DNA of 64,000 nt from Methylophaga marina (GTDB lineage Bacteria > Pseudomonadota > Gammaproteobacteria > Nitrosococcales > Methylophagaceae). Made by a program: the position numbers and the translations under genes. The notes under the pieces were generated by a model. That model ran no database searches. It was not told the origin of the DNA and worked only from the letters and a program-made list of their open reading frames with translations. Location: assembly GCF_030296755.1 (NCBI RefSeq), contig NZ_AP027741.1, positions 434,001 to 498,000 of the forward strand, written 5' to 3'. Below, piece by piece: positions 38,534-48,614 of the stretch. The first letter of the stretch is position 1. Each line of letters starts with the position of its first letter.

Positions 38534-39290
38534 CTTTCTTTCTCCACGGAATAAATGCACTGGTTGTTTTTTGATATTGTCGGTACGCATCGCCACGACT
38601 TCGGATGGCTTGTTGCTCGGTGTAAGGAATCCCTGTGATGAAGTACAGAAAGGCAAACATCACAACAGGCATTATCCATAGCCACTCACCACCAGAAATG
38701 CCTATGGCCATGATGGGGTAACTAAACCAGTGACACCATTCAAAAAAGTAATTCGGGTGACGAGAATAAAACCAAAGCCCTTTCTCACATACTTTGCCTT
38801 TGTTAGCGGGATTCTTTTTAAATTCGGCAAGTTGTTTATCCGCTACGTAGACCCCGACCCAAGCGCCAAACGCGAGGGCTAATGCAACAACAAGCCATAC
38901 CAGTTGAAAAGTGTCTACCTGAGCTAACCACCAAATCGGCAAGGTAAAACCCCAGGCTAAAACAGCCTGAAATTGAAAAAAGAAAAAATGATTCCGATGT
39001 GCTTTGTCTCCCCAATACTCACGCAGATAACGATAGCGCCCGTCTTCCGGTTCTGAAAAAACTCGTGTACTGAGGTGAATAAACAAACGTAGATACCAAA
39101 AGCTCATTAATGCAGCACTGGCTACTCGTAACACGACATCACCCTGCATCTGCGTGGCATACAGAATGGGTAACCCCATCATCAATCCAGACCAGAGAAC
39201 ATCCACCACGCCAGCATTATTGGTTCTTCCTTCATATATCCAGCCAAACAGCATGGTAATACTCGCAATCAGCAGGCCGAGTTCAAGCAT
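38520..39290 (-). CDS. DUF1295 membrane protein (steroid 5-alpha-reductase-like)
   Basis: This protein of about 256 residues (start MLELGLL at 39290, preceded by GAGGAGAC) belongs to the DUF1295 group, relatives of steroid 5-alpha reductases and isoprenylcysteine methyltransferases. It has six or seven membrane helices and the conserved C-terminal [21 protein letters not shown], expected at the NADPH-binding end. It may reduce or modify a lipid double bond; the real substrate is not known. It overlaps genes on both sides (8 and 14 bases). Confidence 0.85.
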   Translation of the reverse strand: MLELGLLIASITMLFGWIYEGRTNNAGVVDVLWSGLMMGLPILYATQMQGDVVLRVASAALMSFWYLRLFIHLSTRVFSEPEDGRYRYLREYWGDKAHRNHFFFFQFQAVLAWGFTLPIWWLAQVDTFQLVWLVVALALAFGAWVGVYVADKQLAEFKKNPANKGKVCEKGLWFYSRHPNYFFEWCHWFSYPIMAIGISGGEWLWIMPVVMFAFLYFITGIPYTEQQAIRSRGDAYRQYQKTTSAFIPWRKKDGHD

Positions 39291-39807
39291 GTTCAGTCTC
39301 CTCTTTATGTCGCCAATGGTTTGCAATCTGCATCAACAAAGGAATCCACAAAGCCCAGCTGATTGATACCACAGCTAGTGCCAGAAAAGGTGTATTCAGA
39401 CTGACTGCACCGGCTTCGCTACCAGCATAATAGGACAGTGGAGCAGCGACTATGCACAACAATCCCAATAAAACAGGCTTCCGTTGCAGCCAGCTTAATG
39501 AGTGATTCAAGGTCAACATAAAGTTGATCCACAAACATCCTATCCACCAGGGAGCAACATGAATAAACGTTTTATCGATGTAATTCATGAGATCCAAGTT
39601 GAGCCAGACAGTATCTAAGAGCATCCCAGCGGAAAGCCCGAGCAGAATCAATTTGATATCTGTTTTTTTCCATGGACTCAGGGCTAGCTGGAAAATGATA
39701 AACAGCGCTGTCGCTAGTAATGCGTAATGACTACTGTTGGCAGCAGCTGAGAAAATACTGATAAACCAAACTAGCTGGAAAGCAATAAAGTTGAATACAT
39801 TAACCAC
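39283..39807 (-). CDS. DUF2878 membrane protein
   Basis: This small membrane protein has about five helices and no known function. I choose the GTG at 39807 ([17 protein letters not shown]), which gives 174 residues and matches the family start; an ATG at 39891 would require an 84-base extension inside the upstream gene. The PWWIGCLWINFMLTLNHSL segment is typical of DUF2878. It overlaps the CFA-type gene by 8 bases, suggesting translational coupling. DUF2878 genes commonly accompany DUF1365, cfa and FAD-oxidoreductase genes. Confidence 0.8.
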   Translation of the reverse strand: MVNVFNFIAFQLVWFISIFSAAANSSHYALLATALFIIFQLALSPWKKTDIKLILLGLSAGMLLDTVWLNLDLMNYIDKTFIHVAPWWIGCLWINFMLTLNHSLSWLQRKPVLLGLLCIVAAPLSYYAGSEAGAVSLNTPFLALAVVSISWALWIPLLMQIANHWRHKEETEHA

Positions 39808-41065
39808 GTTGTGGAACCCACTGTGCCTGTCGCGTATCCTGTTTACTAAACAGTAAATGAACATCACTGATACTGCGTTCAATAAAGCCACCTTCGCAGT
39901 AACAAAGGTAAAACTCCCACATTCTTATAAAACGCTCGTCATACCCCATCGCTTTAACTTGCTCTTCCTTATCGAAGAACCGTTCACGCCATACCCGCAA
40001 TGTTTGCGCGTAACTCGGCCCAATGTCTTCCAGATTAGTTAATCTCATCTGTGCTTTTGCAGCGGCATTGACCAAAACACTGACACAGGGAATAAAACTA
40101 CCGGGAAAAATAAACCGTTTAATAAAATCGACTGATTTCAATGATTGTTGATAACGGTGATCTTCCAGCGTAATCGCCTGAATCACCGCAACGCCATTCG
40201 CTTTTAACAAGTCACTGCAACGTTGAAAGTACTCATTAATAAAATGATGCCCCACAGCCTCAACCATTTCGATGGAGACAAGCTTGTCATATTGGCCTTC
40301 CAGATCACGGTAATCTTCCAACAACACGGTGACTTTATCTTGCAGGTTGTATTCTTGAACGCGACGAACAGCATAATCATATTGCTGTTGAGAAATCGTG
40401 GTGGTTGTTACCCGACAGCCATAGTGGAGTGCTGCAAACATCGCACAACCACCCCACCCGGTACCAATCTCCAGTAAGTGGTCATCTGGTTGCAAGTCTA
40501 ACTTGTCACATAAGCGGGCTAATTTGTTAGTTTGAGCCTGCTCTAAACTTTCAGCAAAGTCATAATACAGTCCAGATGAATACATCATATGTTCACGATC
40601 CAAAAACAACTCAAACAAGTCGTTACCCAGATCATAATGTGCAGCAATATTTTTACGGCTGCCGTCACGCGTATTTTTCCTTAACCAATGCACGCCTTGC
40701 ATGACAACACCAGTCAGCCTGGCCAGGCCCTTTTCCATACCATCTACCAGATGGCGGTTTCTGACTAACAATCGTATTAATCGTGTTAAGTCATCCGTTT
40801 GCCATTCACCATCCATATAAGATTCTGCTGCACCAACAGAACCACCCAGAACAGCTGCTTCAAAAAAATGTGGGTGTTGAACAAAGATATGACTTTTTAA
40901 TTCGGCTTTTGGATCTCCAAATTCCAGACGACTATCAGCCATTTCGATGACTAAAAAACCTTCTTTGAAGCCATCCAATTGCTTGCAGAACAGAGTCATA
41001 CAAAGACGATGAAACTTACTGATTCTTAATTCACTTTGTCGAGTAGCATGAATGGGAGGTGTCAT
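39800..41065 (-). CDS. CFA synthase-family AdoMet methyltransferase (first operon copy)
   Basis: This 421-residue protein has an N-terminal lipid-binding domain ([20 protein letters not shown]) and an AdoMet domain with [20 protein letters not shown] and [13 protein letters not shown]. The GTGWGG glycine loop and EAVG differ from the separate cfa (GCGWGG, EHVG), which marks it as the branch usually found beside DUF1365 and the FAD oxidoreductase. Members of this group make cyclopropane or methyl-branched/furan fatty acids; which one applies here is not known. It overlaps DUF1365 by 4 bases. Confidence 0.88.
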   Translation of the reverse strand: MTPPIHATRQSELRISKFHRLCMTLFCKQLDGFKEGFLVIEMADSRLEFGDPKAELKSHIFVQHPHFFEAAVLGGSVGAAESYMDGEWQTDDLTRLIRLLVRNRHLVDGMEKGLARLTGVVMQGVHWLRKNTRDGSRKNIAAHYDLGNDLFELFLDREHMMYSSGLYYDFAESLEQAQTNKLARLCDKLDLQPDDHLLEIGTGWGGCAMFAALHYGCRVTTTTISQQQYDYAVRRVQEYNLQDKVTVLLEDYRDLEGQYDKLVSIEMVEAVGHHFINEYFQRCSDLLKANGVAVIQAITLEDHRYQQSLKSVDFIKRFIFPGSFIPCVSVLVNAAAKAQMRLTNLEDIGPSYAQTLRVWRERFFDKEEQVKAMGYDERFIRMWEFYLCYCEGGFIERSISDVHLLFSKQDTRQAQWVPQRG

Positions 41066-41859
41066 GATTTATCCTTCAAAGCTGGTTTGTCTGAGTATGT
41101 ACGGTTATCAGATGAATTCTGCGGATGGCTATAGAAAGGCACTCTTCGAATCCACAACTTCAAAGCATGCCAATAGATCCGCCAGATAATCTTGAATGTT
41201 TGTAACGGGTAATCCCGTGGTAAGCGAGACATACTTTGTTGGTCAAGAGGCTGGCGCTTTAGCATCATATCTGCAGTGAATTGTTTTTCATTATTGCGAA
41301 ATAAATGCATATCGATACTCAGCTCATCTTCACGCCAGAAAAATCGCCACTCATATTGAATATCCATGGGCATAAAAGGTGAAATGTGGAACTGTTTATC
41401 GAATGTCGATATCACAGATTGATCTTGACTACTCGGCTTCGCTTTTAATACATAACAATAGCGTTCATCCCAAGGTGTGTTGTTGATATCCGCCAGGACA
41501 TACTCAAGTTGCCCCTGATGATTCACACAAAAATAAAAACTGACCGGATTAAACACAAACCCTAAGTAACGTGGATGGGTTAACAGATAAACTTGGCCGG
41601 AAAACTGCTCACCCGTCCGTTTAAAAATCAGCGACTCAACCGTCGTTTTTAAATCACCATTATGTCGGCCTAAATAATCCTTACGCTTAAAACTAATCAG
41701 ATTAAAGCGTTCTAATGACCACCAACGGTGACGCTCAAAAACAGACGCTATTTCATCGACATCCAGCATTAACATGGCAATCGGATATTGAAACTGGTGG
41801 CGTTTAGGCTGAAAACGCGTGTGGTTCACCTCACCTTTCATCAACGCAGTAGAGAACAT
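41062..41859 (-). CDS. DUF1365 family protein
   Basis: This 265-residue protein of unknown function has the family features: [20 protein letters not shown] near the N-terminus, [20 protein letters not shown] in the middle, and [20 protein letters not shown]. It has no signal peptide or clear membrane helix. It begins directly after the FAD oxidoreductase stop and overlaps the CFA-type gene by 4 bases. DUF1365 genes nearly always sit between these two partners, so a role in the same lipid modification is likely. Confidence 0.9.
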   Translation of the reverse strand: MFSTALMKGEVNHTRFQPKRHQFQYPIAMLMLDVDEIASVFERHRWWSLERFNLISFKRKDYLGRHNGDLKTTVESLIFKRTGEQFSGQVYLLTHPRYLGFVFNPVSFYFCVNHQGQLEYVLADINNTPWDERYCYVLKAKPSSQDQSVISTFDKQFHISPFMPMDIQYEWRFFWREDELSIDMHLFRNNEKQFTADMMLKRQPLDQQSMSRLPRDYPLQTFKIIWRIYWHALKLWIRRVPFYSHPQNSSDNRTYSDKPALKDKS

Positions 41860-43104
41860 TTACAACACCTCGCCATTAAGCTGCTGAACCACTTTCAATG
41901 CACTTTTTACTCCATCCTCGTGAAAGCCCCAGCCCCAGTAAGCACCACAGAAATACGTATGCCGTTGGCCGGAAATATCGGCCCAGCGTTGTTGCGCGGC
42001 TAAAGTTTTTTCAGTGTAAACCGGATGTGAATAATGTCGCTCTACCAGCACTTTATCAGGAGAGATACGAGCGGCAGAGTTCAAGGAAACAATAAACTCG
42101 ACCGGAGCATCTAATCTCTGCAAGGTGTTCATATGGTACGAAACGGTGCATTGCTCTTGCAGATCAGGGCTGACATGAACATTCCAGCTCGCCCATGCAG
42201 CTCTATTGCTTGGCAGTACAGATTCATCTGTATGCAACTGCATATGATTGCGCTGATAATCAATATTTCCTAAGACCGTTGCCTCATCATAGCTGGAGTC
42301 AGCAAGAAGTGATAAAGCCTGGTCAGAGTGACACGCCAAAACGACAGCATCAAACATCTGCTTTTCACCATTAACAGACAAGATAACGCCATCATCCGTG
42401 CGTTGAATATTTTCGACGGGAGAATTTTGATGAATCTTTCCACTAAAGTGATGAATAAATTGTTTTATGTACTGATTGGAGCCACCCTCGACGACACGCC
42501 ACTGAGGTCTTTTCATTAACGACAGCATTTTATGATTTGCCATAAAAGACACCAGATAACGAACTGGCATATCTAACAAGCTAACGGATGGACCAGACCA
42601 TAATGCACATGCCATGGGAATAAGGTGATCGTGAATGAACACATCACTATAACCATGCTTCTTAAGATACTCTCCTACAGTTTGTGTGTTACTAGGTTGC
42701 TTGAGAATATCCGGTGATGCTTTATAGAACTTGATAATGTCGGCAATCATCCGATAAAAAGCAGGATTAATCAGATTTTTTCGTTGGCAGAATAATGTAT
42801 TCAGACTCGTCGCATTGTACTGCAGTCCAGTATCAGCATGATCAACACTGAAACTCATTTCAGTATCGATGGCCCTTACCTTGAGTTCGCTTAGTAGCTG
42901 GCTGAAGTTTGGATAGTTGTATTCATTAAAGACGATAAAACCGGTATCAACTGACCATGATGTGCCTTCGATATGGATCTGATGGGTATCGGTATGTCCA
43001 CCAATGTAATCATTCGCCTCGAATAAGGTGACATTATGCTGCTTTGATAAATACCAAGCGGCAGTGACACCTGATATTCCGCCACCAACAATTGCAATAT
43101 TCAT
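41860..43104 (-). CDS. FAD-dependent amine oxidase-like oxidoreductase
   Basis: This flavoprotein of about 414 residues starts at the ATG 43102-43104 (MNIAIVGGGISGVTAAWYLS), which places the dinucleotide-binding GxGxxG motif at the very N-terminus; the frame is open for 20 residues upstream but those overlap the desaturase gene. FEANDYIGGHTDTH and DTGFIVFNEYNYPN are typical of the amine oxidase/carotenoid-desaturase-like group. C-terminal FCGAYWGWGFHEDGVKSAL is shared by the relatives encoded next to DUF1365. A lipid substrate is likely from context. Confidence 0.88.
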   Translation of the reverse strand: MNIAIVGGGISGVTAAWYLSKQHNVTLFEANDYIGGHTDTHQIHIEGTSWSVDTGFIVFNEYNYPNFSQLLSELKVRAIDTEMSFSVDHADTGLQYNATSLNTLFCQRKNLINPAFYRMIADIIKFYKASPDILKQPSNTQTVGEYLKKHGYSDVFIHDHLIPMACALWSGPSVSLLDMPVRYLVSFMANHKMLSLMKRPQWRVVEGGSNQYIKQFIHHFSGKIHQNSPVENIQRTDDGVILSVNGEKQMFDAVVLACHSDQALSLLADSSYDEATVLGNIDYQRNHMQLHTDESVLPSNRAAWASWNVHVSPDLQEQCTVSYHMNTLQRLDAPVEFIVSLNSAARISPDKVLVERHYSHPVYTEKTLAAQQRWADISGQRHTYFCGAYWGWGFHEDGVKSALKVVQQLNGEVL

Positions 43105-44015
43105 TGGCTCACCTTGTTGAGTCGGTGGTCGCGCTTTTTGACTGGTATCGTTCTCATATCCCATATCAAGCCAAATTTATTCATCAAGCAAAGCAGGTAA
43201 AAACTGATATCCACTTCCCACCAGTAAAACCCTTGTCTTGCCGACGATGCATGATAGTGATGGTTGTTATGCCAGCCTTCGCCCAGCGTTAAAAGTGCTA
43301 ATAAAAAATTATTACGGCTATCATCGCCAGTGTTGTAGCGGCGCTTTCCCCATTTGTGAGCGAGAGAGTTAATCAGTAATGTTGCATGTAGCAGGATGAC
43401 CGTCGAAATAAAATATCCCCAAACCACCATTTGCCAGCCATTCGTATTCAATCCCGGATTTAGCCAACTTAACCATTCACCCAGACCAAACAAACTCAGC
43501 GCCAGCAACAATGGAATTGCTATATCAAATCTGTCCAGCCAACGTAGTTCTGGATAACGAGACAAATCCTTTACAAGCCCATAATCAGCGTGGAAGTGGC
43601 GTTTGGTCAAAAACCACCCAACATGGCTCCATAGAAAACCCTCTCGTGGTGAATGAGGATCTTGATTGGTATCCGCATGACGGTGATGGTTGCGATGATG
43701 TGCCGCCCACCAGATTGGGCCTCGTTGAGTCGAGGCAGCACCGATAACTGCAAATACAAACTGCACTGGTCTGCTTGTTTTAAACGATTTGTGAGCAAAA
43801 TATCGATGATAGAAAGCGGTAATAGCAAACATTCTGACAAGATAGAGAATCACCGCTGTGTATACGGCTACAGCTGATATCCCCACCAAAAAAACAGCAA
43901 GACAGGCTAGATGTAACACGATAAACGGTATGATTCTAAACCAATCAATCCTGTCATCAGCTGCGGCATATCGGATGCTACTATCACTATCAAACCAGTA
44001 TCGTAACGATTTCAT
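43101..44015 (-). CDS. Fatty acid (acyl-CoA type) desaturase
   Basis: This 304-residue di-iron membrane desaturase probably introduces a cis double bond in acyl chains. The start MKSLRYWFDSDSS at 44015 is preceded by AAGGACTGAT. All three histidine boxes are visible: HRYFAHKSF, HRNHHRHAD and HNNHHYHAS. Hydrophobic pairs lie near 30-75 and 145-190. It is the first gene of the lipid operon and would supply the unsaturated substrate for the CFA-type enzymes. The stop overlaps the FAD oxidoreductase ATG (ATGA). Confidence 0.92.
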   Translation of the reverse strand: MKSLRYWFDSDSSIRYAAADDRIDWFRIIPFIVLHLACLAVFLVGISAVAVYTAVILYLVRMFAITAFYHRYFAHKSFKTSRPVQFVFAVIGAASTQRGPIWWAAHHRNHHRHADTNQDPHSPREGFLWSHVGWFLTKRHFHADYGLVKDLSRYPELRWLDRFDIAIPLLLALSLFGLGEWLSWLNPGLNTNGWQMVVWGYFISTVILLHATLLINSLAHKWGKRRYNTGDDSRNNFLLALLTLGEGWHNNHHYHASSARQGFYWWEVDISFYLLCLMNKFGLIWDMRTIPVKKRDHRLNKVSQ

Positions 44016-44157
44016 ATCAGTCCTTCTAAGATAGTGGATAGCGTATTGAGCAATCTGTGAATTTGATGTGAAACAAGCTGTCATGCGGCTTCACCTTAAA
44101 TTCACGCTGTGAAGATTGTAATGCCGTTGTGTTTAATAATTAACCACTGAGAGAGAA

Positions 44158-44688
44158 ATGCTGAAATTTTTAGTCGCGATGATAACGATGTCTGTCTGCA
44201 CCACGCTGTTAGCCGAAGTTCGCTTCCAGGATACTGTCAAAACGACGTCATCTACATTACAAAAATGTAATGAAACATCCATCACAGTGATGGCATTTGT
44301 TGATGTAGCGGACGCTGCGTTTTACCTGCCAGATTGCAATTTTTTACCTGACATCGCAGGTGAAAAACAACTTTCTTTTTATTACCATCGCTCAATTACA
44401 GCTGATGATTTTATTGAAGCTTCAGAAACACTTCTCGAGCGTAATCTGACAAGCACTGAGTATTCCAAGATTGAGGATGAGTTAACCCGCTTTAATGCCA
44501 ACTACCAGGATGTGGAAGATGGCGACGTATACGATATCAGGAAAACAAAGAGCGGTTTATATCTGCTAAAAAATGGCCAGCAAATTTCCCACAGCTCTTC
44601 AATTGAACTGGCAAACTTTTACTATCAGATCTGGTTTGGTCCCAAACCTTTTAACAAGGGCATGAAAGAAACGCTTCTCGAGCGATAG
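44158..44688 (+). CDS. Chalcone isomerase-like periplasmic protein
   Basis: This 176-residue protein has a signal peptide (1-19, ending LLAEV) and a chalcone-isomerase-like fold suggested by VMAFVDVADAAFYLPDC, LSFYYHRSITADDFIEA and a C-terminal YQIWFGPKPFNKGMKETLL. In bacteria such proteins are not chalcone isomerases; they probably bind fatty acids. It is divergent from the lipid operon (142-base gap to the desaturase ATG) and so probably belongs to the same system. The stop is 8 bases from that of the convergent SSS transporter. Confidence 0.82.
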   Translation: MLKFLVAMITMSVCTTLLAEVRFQDTVKTTSSTLQKCNETSITVMAFVDVADAAFYLPDCNFLPDIAGEKQLSFYYHRSITADDFIEASETLLERNLTSTEYSKIEDELTRFNANYQDVEDGDVYDIRKTKSGLYLLKNGQQISHSSSIELANFYYQIWFGPKPFNKGMKETLLER

Positions 44689-44696
44689 AAGCTGCA

Positions 44697-46136
44697 TTAC
44701 CCTACGTCAGAGTCAGCCACTAATCTATGTGCCGTGCCCACGGTCTTTTTCTTCCAGATGAGGCCGATTGTTAACACCAATAGACCACTCATAATACCCG
44801 GCAGTCCCTCATAGACAGCGTTATGCAGTTCAAAATAACGCCAGGACAATGCCACCATCAGACCGATTAACATGGCAACGATACTCAGGCGCTGGCTAGG
44901 CCTGAAGCCCAGACATAACGCGACAAGCAATGGGGCAAAAGCGCTAGCCAAACCAGACCAGGCAAATATCACTAAGCTGAACACACTCTCTGAACTGGTC
45001 AGCGCCCATAACAATGCGACCGTCACTATCCCAATCGTACTCAGCTTAAGGATCAAGGTATTTTCGATATTATGAGGCAGCAAATCGTGGGTGACCGCCG
45101 CTGAACAGTTCAGCACCAAGGAGTCTGCCGTTGACATGGTAGCGGCAAATACACCCGCTAACACCAAGCCCACCAAAACCGGTGGCAATAACTCCATAGC
45201 CATAGTGGGTAGCGCCAGTTCAGCATCAAACGATGCCACATCACCGAGGTAAACACGAGACAGCATCCCTACGCCAGTCGCCAGGCAATAAAATGCTGTA
45301 AACCAGAGGTAATACCAAAGGCGTGCACGCAGCATTTTATTATCATGACTTAATGCCATAAACCGAATCATGACATGTGGCTGTCCGATAACTGAGAACC
45401 CCGCAAACATCCAACTTAGCGCAAATAAGACACCACCAGTTAATCCTGGAATCACTAAATCCTGAGGGAATAAATTGAGAAAGCCGTCCACTTGATCCAT
45501 TTGTTCAATTGCGGCTGATGTGCCTCCTAATGAGGATACGGCGACGATTAGCATCAGAGTCATCGCCACAATCATAACTACCGATTGCGCAGCATCCGTC
45601 CAAATAGAAGCTCGTATACCACCAGCAAAGCAATATAAGGTCACCATAATGGCACCAATAATCGCACCGGTGTATGACGGCCAGCCGAATAAAACATGTA
45701 GCGCTTTGCTACCTGCAACCAATTGAGCGCCGGCATAAGCCAGCAATAACACGAGAGAAATTAAGGCGATTAACCTTTGTAGCACGATATCATTTTGCCC
45801 ATACCAGTTACTTAACACACCAGCATAACTTGGTTCAGCACTGTCACTTGTAGCACGACGCAAACGTGAATGGACAAACGTGGACGCAATTAAATCACCC
45901 AATATCCAGCCAATCATTATCCAAATAGACGCCAATCCTGTTGCATATGTGTAACCAATAACACCAATGAACATATAGCCACTGTTATTGGTTGCAACAG
46001 CAGATAAGCCGACAAGACTGGGGGGAATATCACTACTGGCAAGATAATAATCTTTTTTAGTGCCACGGCTGAAAAAAACAGAACTTACGCCAATAGCAAC
46101 AAAAATGGCAAGAAATCCTAAAAAGCTCCAAATCAT
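44697..46136 (-). CDS. Sodium/solute symporter (SSS family, PutP-like)
   Basis: This inner-membrane Na+-coupled symporter of 479 residues starts at the ATG at 46136 (AGGAGAATGCC before it). About 13 membrane helices are visible. GLSAVATNNSGYMFIGVIG resembles the first sodium-site helix of PutP, and ATMSTADSLVLNCSAAVTHDLL the eighth-helix site. The substrate cannot be read from sequence; proline, pantothenate, ectoine and other solutes are transported by relatives. It is the last gene of the extended ectoine operon, so compatible-solute or precursor uptake is plausible. Confidence 0.88.
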   Translation of the reverse strand: MIWSFLGFLAIFVAIGVSSVFFSRGTKKDYYLASSDIPPSLVGLSAVATNNSGYMFIGVIGYTYATGLASIWIMIGWILGDLIASTFVHSRLRRATSDSAEPSYAGVLSNWYGQNDIVLQRLIALISLVLLLAYAGAQLVAGSKALHVLFGWPSYTGAIIGAIMVTLYCFAGGIRASIWTDAAQSVVMIVAMTLMLIVAVSSLGGTSAAIEQMDQVDGFLNLFPQDLVIPGLTGGVLFALSWMFAGFSVIGQPHVMIRFMALSHDNKMLRARLWYYLWFTAFYCLATGVGMLSRVYLGDVASFDAELALPTMAMELLPPVLVGLVLAGVFAATMSTADSLVLNCSAAVTHDLLPHNIENTLILKLSTIGIVTVALLWALTSSESVFSLVIFAWSGLASAFAPLLVALCLGFRPSQRLSIVAMLIGLMVALSWRYFELHNAVYEGLPGIMSGLLVLTIGLIWKKKTVGTAHRLVADSDVG

Positions 46137-46174
46137 GGCATTCTCCTTTTGCAAAAACCACCGCGCAAGGAGGC

Positions 46175-47059
46175 TTAGCTTTCAACTGTGACTTTCAGTA
46201 AATTTTCCAGTTCAGGGTGGTTCTGCAGCGGCTCAAGTGCAGGATCGTCTTTACATTGTTCACGATAAGTATCGCTACACTGAATCGCTTGCTTGAGATA
46301 ACGGATGGCTTCATCAAACTGATTCAATGCGGTGTTAGCACACGCCAGTTGATAGAAGGCATGACCGTTTTCCGGATCAGACTCCAGAGCTTGATGACAA
46401 AGATTGGCAGCCCATTGAGGCTCGTCCAGCTCGAGCACCGCATCTGCTTTATAGGTTAAAGCTTCTACATCGTACGGCCTTATCGCCATGATTTGATCAT
46501 AAACGGCGATTTTGTTGCTTGGACTGGTTTCCTGCCCCGCACGTAACCACAAGGATTGAACTTCTTGGGTATGTTCAATTTTCTCGCGGTTCTCTTCAAT
46601 TTGCTGGGTTTCTTTGCTGAGTTGCTGCTCAATAGCATGAAGTCGTTTTTCATACTCATTGATTAAGCTGTTAATTTCCTGATCGGCCAGCGTATGCACC
46701 CGCTCTTTAATTTCACGAATCGATGACCACCCCACTAATACCAGTACGGATGAAGCTGCAGCAATAAGATAGAAAAAATAAGTGACAGTATCAGTGGCAT
46801 ATCCGACAGCTCTGTCTGCAGCTGACAGTTCTTTATCCACTGTCATCTGGATCATTTCAGCACGCTGTGCTGCCATATCGGTACGAAGCTGCTTCAACTC
46901 ATCGAGCACATAACGCTCAATAAATGGGGTATATAAAGGCTCATTAAGGGCATCAACAGACTCACGCATCTGTTGTTCTGTAGGTGCCTGCTCAGCGGCA
47001 AACAGCTGAGCAGGTATAAGTAAGACAAGAAATAAGCTTATCGTTATGAAGCGAGGCAT
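46175..47059 (-). CDS. Membrane-anchored coiled-coil TPR protein
   Basis: This 294-residue protein has a signal peptide (1-21, ending LFA), a periplasmic segment (22-85), a membrane helix (about 92-111), a coiled coil (about 120-165) and three TPR-like units (about 185-290: NKIAVYDQIMAIRPYDVEAL, WAANLCHQALESDPENGHAF, and a third). I do not recognise a specific family. It overlaps the ask stop by 16 bases and precedes the SSS transporter by 20 bases, so it is coupled to both. It could scaffold or sense for that transporter. Confidence 0.78.
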   Translation of the reverse strand: MPRFITISLFLVLLIPAQLFAAEQAPTEQQMRESVDALNEPLYTPFIERYVLDELKQLRTDMAAQRAEMIQMTVDKELSAADRAVGYATDTVTYFFYLIAAASSVLVLVGWSSIREIKERVHTLADQEINSLINEYEKRLHAIEQQLSKETQQIEENREKIEHTQEVQSLWLRAGQETSPSNKIAVYDQIMAIRPYDVEALTYKADAVLELDEPQWAANLCHQALESDPENGHAFYQLACANTALNQFDEAIRYLKQAIQCSDTYREQCKDDPALEPLQNHPELENLLKVTVES

Positions 47060-48486
47060 ATGGCTCTACCATGGTCATGAATCTCTACCAGCACACTGTG
47101 CAGGCTCTTAATCGCATCGTCATAATCATCTTCGTTGATAATGAACTGCATATCAACCTGACGCATGGATTGATGCATCGCTAAGACACTGATGTTTTCT
47201 TTGGCCAGTGCCCCAACTGTTTTTGCCAGAATACCAGGAATTTTCATATCACTGCCGATCGCAGAAACAATGGCCACTTGTTGCTGATTGATTTCAGCAT
47301 CCTCGAACCGCTCTTGCAGTGCATTTCGAATACGTTTAATCGTCTTCAAGTTTGCTGATAAATAATGCGTGATCGTGTTGGCATTAATATCTTTAGAGAT
47401 GATATGTGCATTAAAGCGATGGATAGTTGCCAATATCTCACGATCATACACATCAATATTGCCCGCCATATCCTGGTCGAATAACTCAAACGCATACACG
47501 CCTTTACAGCCAGCAATGATTTCGACACATGGGGTGGCGCTGACATAATCGCCGGTAATTAATGTACCCGCATGCTCGGGTTCAAACGTGTTACGTACAC
47601 GAAGAGCAATCTCGTTTCTACGCAGGCCTTTGGCTGCTTTAGGATGAATGGCTTCCATACCTAAATTAGCTAATTGGTCTGCGACATCATAATTCGTTCT
47701 GCCGATAGGTACGGCATTGTCTTCACCCACCAGTCTCGGGTCTGCACTGCTGAGATGAAATTCTTTATGAATGATCGCTTCGTTTGCTTCAGTCAGCACC
47801 GCAATACGACTGAAGCTCATTTCACTATAACCACGGTCAAACGTCGACATCAGACCATCATCACTGTGGGCGTAACCAGTGACTATAGGTAGTTGTTTTT
47901 TCAAGTCAATATCTTGAAAGGCGACTTTAATACGTTCGTCCAGCGGTAAATGTTTGTCTGTTTGCCAACCAGTTAAATCAACAAAAATGGCATCAATGCC
48001 ATCACGTTTTAGTAGCTGGGTCATATTCCATGCACTGTGTGCTTCACCAATACTGGCCAGCATTTCACGGACTGTTTCAAGATGCATATCCAGCTCAAAG
48101 TGCCCATGCTGACAGAGTCTTTGCAAATCGGCTAAGCAACGTTCAGCATCATCTAAACGTTCACCAATGAACTGATTAGCACGCTCAAGATTGTCTGGTT
48201 TTTTGTAAAACGTTTCATTGATGGCAAAGATTTTTTGCTTCAGATCTTCGAGAGCTTGTTTCCAGCTGTCATCATGTAGTCCGTTTGCAAACAAGCCGAA
48301 CACACCTGGTTGTCCGGTCTTTTTATGTTCCAGTAGCAGGTCGGTAATGCCGCCGTAAGCTGAAACAACAAATATACGATTGTAGAGCGAGTCGTTATGA
48401 ACCGGTTTCAGAATAATGTTATCGCGCACAGCAACGTAGTCGCTCATAGAAGTGCCGCCGATTTTTTCTACCGTATGAAAACTCAT
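47044..48486 (-). CDS. ask: Ectoine-operon aspartate kinase (Ask_Ect)
   Basis: This dedicated aspartate kinase supplies aspartyl phosphate for ectoine synthesis. The 480-residue protein starts MSFHTVEKIGGTSMSDYVAV, with the kinase KxGGTS motif; FDRGYSEMSFSRIA is the aspartate-binding region, and two ACT-type segments occupy the C-terminal 130 residues. Enzymes of this subfamily escape lysine/threonine feedback in other organisms. The gene is 128 bases after ectC, across a strong hairpin, and overlaps the TPR gene. Confidence 0.92.
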   Translation of the reverse strand: MSFHTVEKIGGTSMSDYVAVRDNIILKPVHNDSLYNRIFVVSAYGGITDLLLEHKKTGQPGVFGLFANGLHDDSWKQALEDLKQKIFAINETFYKKPDNLERANQFIGERLDDAERCLADLQRLCQHGHFELDMHLETVREMLASIGEAHSAWNMTQLLKRDGIDAIFVDLTGWQTDKHLPLDERIKVAFQDIDLKKQLPIVTGYAHSDDGLMSTFDRGYSEMSFSRIAVLTEANEAIIHKEFHLSSADPRLVGEDNAVPIGRTNYDVADQLANLGMEAIHPKAAKGLRRNEIALRVRNTFEPEHAGTLITGDYVSATPCVEIIAGCKGVYAFELFDQDMAGNIDVYDREILATIHRFNAHIISKDINANTITHYLSANLKTIKRIRNALQERFEDAEINQQQVAIVSAIGSDMKIPGILAKTVGALAKENISVLAMHQSMRQVDMQFIINEDDYDDAIKSLHSVLVEIHDHGRAICLAS

Positions 48487-48576
48487 TGTAATCTCTCTAT
48501 TTCATCCTTCTGGGATTGGATATTGTTTACTGCCAAGGCGGCAGTTATGTAAGTCGATTGGCTTATTCGCCAGAGA

Positions 48577-48606
48577 AAGGCATCGGTTATGAGAAACCGA
48601 TGCCTT
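48577..48606 (-). other. Hairpin between ectC and ask
   Basis: AAGGCATCGGTT (48577-48588) and AACCGATGCCTT (48595-48606) form a perfect 12-base stem with a 6-base loop, 8 bases after the ectC stop. The T-tract after it on the minus strand is weak (TTTCTC), so it may be a partial terminator or mRNA-stabilising stem that lowers ask expression relative to ectABC. Confidence 0.65.
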
Positions 48607-48614
48607 GGCTCAAT

